Positions 58,063 to 64,000 of a DNA stretch of 64,000 bases are shown piece by piece. Position 1 is the first letter of the stretch; each line of letters begins with the position of its first letter. The translations under genes were made by a program, and so were the position numbers. The notes below the pieces were generated by a model. The model did not search any database. It was not told where the DNA came from and saw only the letters and a program-made list of their open reading frames with translations. This DNA comes from Salminus brasiliensis (Eukaryota; Chordata; Actinopteri; Characiformes; Bryconidae), in contig NC_132893.1 in NCBI RefSeq assembly GCF_030463535.1, positions 27,154,782 through 27,218,781 of the forward strand, given 5' to 3'.

Positions 58063-58588
58063 TTGTGTGATGTGACGATGCTAGCTGTGTGTTTCTGCCT
58101 GCAGGCTAGTCGAGTAGTTTGAACTTACTTTTAGGTGTTCATTACCAAAGTGAGTTAGAAGCTAAGTAGAGGCTAAGAAGTAAGAAGCTTAGTAGACTTT
58201 AAAGAAGGACTATTGGCTTGGTATCGGTATTGGTCGATTTCAGTATCAGTGCTGCTGCTGGGAAAGAAAATTATTGTGCCATCTTCAGCCTTAAAGTACT
58301 GTTATATACATCCTTACTGCCTGCTCAGTCTTTCAGCCTGGTCCTCATTCAGAAGCAGCAGCATATCCTCAGCAGATCCTCAGACACTTCGTTATTATCA
58401 CACAACAGATGCTGGGATCCCATTAGTCGCCTCAAACGTGCTGGAAACAAATGTGTGCTGTTCGTTCCCCATACAAATATTGGCCACGGTGTAAATTTGA
58501 GCAATGTGTTGTGGGCATATGAGTAACTGGTGCTCCTACGAGACACACACCAGCTGTGCTTTCATTTAAGCTTGGTTAGTGTAGAGAA

Positions 58589-58620
<32 letters not shown>
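58589..58620. repeat. (TG)n microsatellite
   Basis: Sixteen TG dinucleotides. Confidence 0.95.
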
Positions 58621-58621
<1 letters not shown>

Positions 58622-59217
58622 ATACTGTATGTGTATGCGTTTGTATGCGTAACAAAGCCATTCAGCTCTGCGATCGATCAGAGCTGCAGAGCTTTGAGTA
58701 AAATTCCCCAGCCTGGCCCGCCGGATCATACAAATGACAGGTGGTAATGAAAACAGAGGGCCTGCTGCTGTAGACACGGCGGCCCGCAGAGGAGCAGGGC
58801 CGAAGACCGCACTTCCAGCACACTGAGCCGAGCGCGGCAGACGATGGCAGGAAAAGAAATAACCATTTCCTTCTGTGAAACAGACTCATCTTTTGTGGAC
58901 TTAAACAAAAACAACACAAACACAGAACTCAGTGGATGCCAGTGTATGAGTAGCTGATGATGAAGTGGGGTTTTGTGGTGTGTTTGGGTTTCACCTGAAT
59001 GATGTTTTGGTGGGATTTCAGTAAGCTCCAGCACTGAGCTCAGCTGGCTATGGGTTGATGAAATGTGCATGATGTTAAGCCACCGTGCGTTTATTGATTT
59101 CTTGCATTCTATTGGCTGCTCTAAGGCAGCCAATGTAAAATAATAAAAGTGCTGTAGATGAAATATAGGCCTTTTATGCCAGTGCAGTTCTGTCTGGTAA
59201 TAACTGTGTTGATGTAG

Positions 59218-59240
59218 TATATATATATATATATATATAT
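59218..59240. repeat. (AT)n microsatellite
   Basis: About eleven AT dinucleotides. Confidence 0.95.
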
Positions 59241-60019
59241 TTTATTCATGTGGAAATGATGTACACATTTACATCAAATTAACTTAACATGTAAAAAATT
59301 AATTTAACTTTGTTAAATTGCATTGTTAGCGAACTGGTACTTGATTCTAGTGCAAAGAATCTAGAAAACAGCCATAAATGTTTACAATAAGCAAATAATA
59401 ATAGAAGTAATTTGGTATTTTGTTTCTTATTGTATAAAAAACAAATGGAAAATGTATGGTATAAGAGGTCATGGGTCACTAGCAATCCAAAGCATTTAAA
59501 GGTTAATGCCAGAAATATGCTTTATGCAAGTGTGTAAATGCAAATACTTCGAGCTACGCGAACACAGTGAATACACAATAAAGCTGCATTCTATAAAAGT
59601 ACTACTCCCTATAAACCTCTAAAGTCAAGCATATATTAAGGTCTCCCAGACTAAGCTGGGTTTCTCTACCAAAGAAATAAATGGAAGTTTGGAAATTCGC
59701 TGCTGTCTCATCAGTGATGAACAACACTGTCCCAAACCTCATATGTTATGACCCGTGTCATTTTTTTGCACAATTGCTAGATCTTTAAAATTAAGAACAA
59801 GTCAAAATATTAACATTGCTACTTCTATGCTACAAGCAGGGGCTCTGACAGCATGAAATGGTATTACACTGGGTCGCACAACTCTAACAATTCTGCCAAA
59901 ATACTTAAAGAATACATTTTAGGGCCCCTGTCAGTCACAGGCTCTTGTAATCATCCAACCCCCCCATACAATATAATATTGCTAAATAATATTGCTATTA
60001 CTTTTTAAATTCTTATTTA

Positions 60020-60155
60020 TATTGTTTATATAGTGTCAATTTTTTATCTAAAGTTTTTGGTAACTGAGTGTCTTGCTATCCCTTTCTGCTGTGACACTGA
60101 GAATTTCCCCACTGTGGGACTAATAAAGGACTATCTTATCTTATCTTATCTTACA
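60020..60155 (+). mobile_element. 3' tail of a non-LTR retrotransposon
   Basis: GTGACACTGAGAATTTCCCC, ACTGTGGGACTAATAAAGGA and a terminal (CTTAT)n run are the usual 3' end of a 5'-truncated teleost LINE. No ORF remains. Confidence 0.7.
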
Positions 60156-60351
60156 ACACCCCTGCCTACAAGCTTCTTAATATATGTATAGATATTAAAA
60201 TGAAACTGCCTAGAATGGAAAACTATTTTTTTGGTTTCACTGAATAATGAGAGTTTGGCACATGGGAGTAACAAACCGTAATCTTTTAAACACTGTTGTG
60301 AAAATTCAATAACCAAAACAGGGCAGGAAAATGGGCCAATTCCAAAACACA

Positions 60352-60560
60352 AATTTACATTTAAGGCATTTAAGAGCATTAAGAGCATTTAAGGCATCTC
60401 CAGAGCGACTTTCAAAATTGCTTCACTGTTCACTCAGAAAAATACCCGTAGCTAGTTTGTATGGACTAGGATCCAAAATATACATCTAAGCTTAGATGCT
60501 GCTAAATACAAAAGTCGGTATAGAGACCACAATACTTGGCACTACATTTCGCCCAAGTAC
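60352..60560 (+). repeat. interspersed repeat Z, copy 2
   Basis: ACATTTAAGGCATTTAAGAG, CCAGAGCGACTTTCAAAATT, TAGCTAGTTTGTATGGACTA and TAAGCTTAGATGCTGCTAAA parallel 11,530-11,770. Confidence 0.55.
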
Positions 60561-61889
60561 TCTTGGAAGAGGAGGGTATTAGCCTGTATATGGCTAACAT
60601 GTGTCCAGTGACATTTAAGAGAGGACATAATCACATTAGATTCTGTCACACAGAAACCCAGTTTGAGTTGCTAATATAAATATAGCAGTAAAGCAGGACG
60701 CACTGTTCCACAGTAGATCCTGTCTACAGACACTCTGAGCGGTCATTTGCCACCCAACCCAACACCCACCCCCTGGAGTGATGAGTGTTTTACCATCCAC
60801 AGTAACACAGGCATGCATTTGTACAGCTTGACTGGGAGATTGCGAAGCACTGGCTGGATGTTGCCATTTGCATTCGCTTACATGCAAATCCCATCACCAT
60901 TAGGCCATCATGGAAAATTTCTCATTTTACAGGTAGGAGGGGGAAATGCTTACTGTAATGGTTTCAAAAGATCATGTCTTAGTCAAAAAAATCCACACCT
61001 CCCACTTTACACGAGTAAACCTAAACTCCTAAACCCAAATGACTCATCATACAGTAATTAATAGTACTTTTAAAGGGCATATTTCCTTAAATAACATTTA
61101 ATTTAAACATACACATAGTAATTATGCTAGCCTAACATATGCAATCCATAAGAAACTGAGCTGTACATTTGAGTCATGTAAATTCCTAGTTTGTAGTCCA
61201 GAGTTAATATGAATAAGACCATTAGTAGTCCTTTATTGCTAAGGAGAAAATTTGCAGCGGGACACCAAGTCTCCAGAAAGAGCATAAAACCATTCTCAGA
61301 CAATTGTTGGTGGTAAATGGAGGGAAGGAAATCATTAGGCTCTTCTGCAGAGGTAATTCTGAAGGGAACACAAGACCTTTACGCCGCCTCTGTGGTGCTG
61401 ATGGCAGGGAATGTTGCAGGGGGCTGAGCTGAGATGATGTTTAAGACGGAACAAGCATGGCAGGGAGGGGTCCCTCAGGGTCTGATTGTGGGTCTGCTTG
61501 GCCTTTAGGGTAGAAATACTCTGCTGTTCCATCCCCAATCAAAACCCACAGGCCTACACTGATAGTTCTGTAAGAAATGAAATAAATACAATGAAGATTT
61601 ATACCGGTCTCTTCTTACCACAAACAGAGCTGGTTGCTTCCTTACTTTCTTTGCTGGAGCCACAAAGCCAAGTAAGCTAGAAAGCCATGTAAATGTGTGA
61701 CTGTGCAAACTGTATAGCTAAATCCTCCTACACTTCACTCAAACCGCACTGAATCGCTAACTGAACTCAAACAGACTTGCTGTTGAGGTTTCTGACACTT
61801 TCTAAACTAGGCATCGAAATGGCTGCTAGAACAGGGTTGAGCTCAGCACACTGCTTTTCAGAAACCACACAAGCATATCTAACCCCATG

Positions 61890-62350
61890 TGTTCAAGGCA
61901 AGTGTGAAGGACAGCTGCTGCTACTGTATACAGCTATGTGATTAGCCTCTGTCCATGTTTAGACATGCGGTTTGCAGGATATTCAGTTAAAGCTTTCCCC
62001 TGGCTTGTTAACTACATTAGCCTCACTCAGAAACACACAGCAGGCCTGTGTGAACGTGCTGAATGAACAACACCAAACAGGAATTAACAGGGATGCTCTG
62101 TTCGAATATTTCACAGTGATGGTGATAGACACCAGACATCCAAGCTGTGTCTCAAACTGTGCCTATTTACTATATAGTGCGCTACTTTGGGGTTCTGCCA
62201 TTTTGTAATGGTGTCTGAAAATGTAGTGCCGAATTTTTTGAGGCAAGTGTGAAAGTCAGCTGCTGCTACTGTTTATAGCCATATGATGTCCTGTCCATGT
62301 TTAGACACGTCAGGCACACGTGAACGTGCTCAATGCATTTGGGGTGAGGA
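61890..62350. repeat. local direct duplication (about 345 bp spacing)
   Basis: AGGCAAGTGTGAAGGACAGC then TGCTGCTACTGTATACAGC at 61,897 recurs as AGGCAAGTGTGAAAGTCAGC / TGCTGCTACTGTTTATAGC at 62,242, each followed by CTGTCCATGTTTAGACA; TGTGAACGTGCTGAATG / CGTGAACGTGCTCAATG also repeats. Confidence 0.75.
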
Positions 62351-62699
62351 GAAAATTGTGTGAATTTGATTTCTTGCCAACTGTTTTACCCATGATCCTT
62401 TTAAATTGGATTTATGTAGCATCGTCGGTCACAACACTGCCTTTCTTGTGCCAGGCTGGAGTTGATTTCCCTGGTGTGGGCAAGTACAACACACTAGTAA
62501 GAGTCTGTGGGCAAGACTCACGCTACATTCACCTACCTGTGTAACACAAATATAAGACTTTTTAGATGCCATAATGCCATAAATGAGAGTATGAAATGTA
62601 AATGTCATGGCCTTCTTCTTTTTCAGGCCTTCTAGCTCGATTCTAGCTTTCCCTGGATAGGAAACATGTCTAACATGCTTCACTTGGAAATATGTTACA

Positions 62700-64000
62700 G
62701 TAAATGTACAGAAAAAATATTATTTTATTAAATATATTATACAGAAAAAAGCCTGGACGCTTGTCTTCGGTGGATCTTAAAGGATGGTGGGTCAAGCTGA
62801 GCCATACTTGAACTCAAAGAGCTCAAATGGCCTATATTGACTTATATTTAAGCCTCCAAATTACCAGAAGCCCAGCCCATTAACTAAACCCAGCCTATTC
62901 ACCCTAGCTGGTGAAGCAGTAAAACATGGCAGTCACCTTGGGGTGGGAAGGGGAGCTCAAATGCGTCTTTATTTATCTCGGTTTATTCATAAATATATTA
63001 TATATCATATTATTCCCATTTAATTTTGGAAAACCAATAGACCTGCAACCCTATTGCTTGTCTAGAGTATGCACCAAATTTGCCTCCAGGGCTCTTACTT
63101 TTGGAAATAGTGTAATTCTGAAGACATGCTACCATGTCTTATTACCAGGCTGATGTTGATTAGCCTATTGGATTATAATTGTACAATGATAACAGCTCAA
63201 AAGCATTTTCAGAAACAAATCAATGAACAGCACAGCATGAAATTGAGAACGACCGTCTGAAACGTGACGTCCACTTAGAAAACAATATAACCACATAAGC
63301 GCCATTGCCATCTACAGATTGGTGTATGTGTCTAATCTCATCCAGTTCAGCAAAGCTACTGAACATGACTGGCAATCTAATTACAGCTAACAGTTAACGC
63401 CTTCACTTGGCAGAGTTTTCTGGTAGAAACTTGCTGTATGAAAATCTGTGATTCTGTAGCTTTCACCACCCACATCCTCCATATGCCAACATGTCTGCAG
63501 TGTTGTGGCAGAAAGTTAATAAGGTGCAAGCGGATGTGTTCTCACATTATTTGCTCCAATCTCTTGTTATCTCAAATGGTCGTCATTAGCTTCATCTCAG
63601 GATTCACTGGAAGCTACTGCCATGGTGCTGTCCTCAGTGCGCTCACACACATACACTCTCTGAAACAGTGTAATGTTCTTAATGGGTTGTTAAATATGAA
63701 AAGTTAGACGACAATTCTGCTGCTTTTGGGAAATGTCACGTGACTTATTAATTATATAAACTGGCTTATGTTGATTTTTGCTGGTCTGTTGCAGGTGTGG
63801 TGCCTATTGACCAGCAAGCCCCTTTTTTTGCTGATGATCATCATATCAACCTCCATTGCTCGTGACTAGCATACCAGCGTAACTTTACAGATGAATAAAT
63901 AAATAAATAAATCATGTTTTAATGTTAATTAATATAAACTGATTTTTTATTAGTTGTGTCCAAATAAGGTAAAAAAAAAACAAACATAAAGATGCAAGAT
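62700..64000. other. intergenic, no gene recognised
   Basis: A partial repeat-D block at 62,830-62,940, an (AAAT)n run near 63,893-63,912, otherwise unremarkable AT-rich sequence. Confidence 0.5.

Noticed and set aside
44100..64000. A third protein-coding gene in the right-hand flank
   Set aside because: All open frames are short, lack splice-consistent partners and homology, and many fall in repeats; the track alone gives no support.

Overview
This window is vertebrate nuclear DNA, almost certainly from a teleost fish and probably an otophysan (characin or catfish type). The grounds are intron-split genes with GT/AG splice sites, a CpG-island promoter, and dense fish-type repeats: Tc1-like transposons and their MITEs, tRNA-derived SINEs, (CA)n tracts and minisatellites. 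The clade is inferred from repeat flavour and was not measured.

Two protein-coding genes are supported, both on the minus strand. (1) The 5' part of chd1, a chromodomain-helicase chromatin remodeller, runs from its CpG-island promoter near 9.0 kb down to base 1. Eighteen coding exons keep frame at every junction and encode the first 878 residues. The gene leaves the window inside helicase motif V. (2) A complete st8sia4, the alpha-2,8-polysialyltransferase PST, lies at 21,777-43,739. Its five coding exons join to a 360-residue protein, against 359 in human, with the sialyl motifs and all five N-glycosylation sites kept. CHD1 and ST8SIA4 are also near neighbours in the same orientation on human chromosome 5, so this is conserved synteny with a much shorter spacer (about 13 kb here).

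Layout: 1-9,100 chd1; 9,100-19,400 spacer full of repeats, with a degenerate tRNA-Lys-like sequence, a 71-bp minisatellite and Tc1 debris; 19,400-21,776 probable st8sia4 3' UTR holding a Tc1 remnant; 21,777-44,000 st8sia4, whose introns hold SINEs, MITEs, satellites and several low-repeat islands that look like regulatory DNA; 44,000-64,000 upstream flank with no recognisable coding exon, only repeats and unannotated sequence.

The two genes do not form a functional pathway: one is a nuclear remodeller and the other a Golgi enzyme that builds polysialic acid on NCAM and related carriers. I found no new enzymatic or defence system. The best leads are candidate enhancers in the st8sia4 introns, a 464-bp MITE family with its probable Tc1 parent, locally duplicated unnamed repeats, and a 47-base poly(T) tract beside a chd1 splice acceptor.
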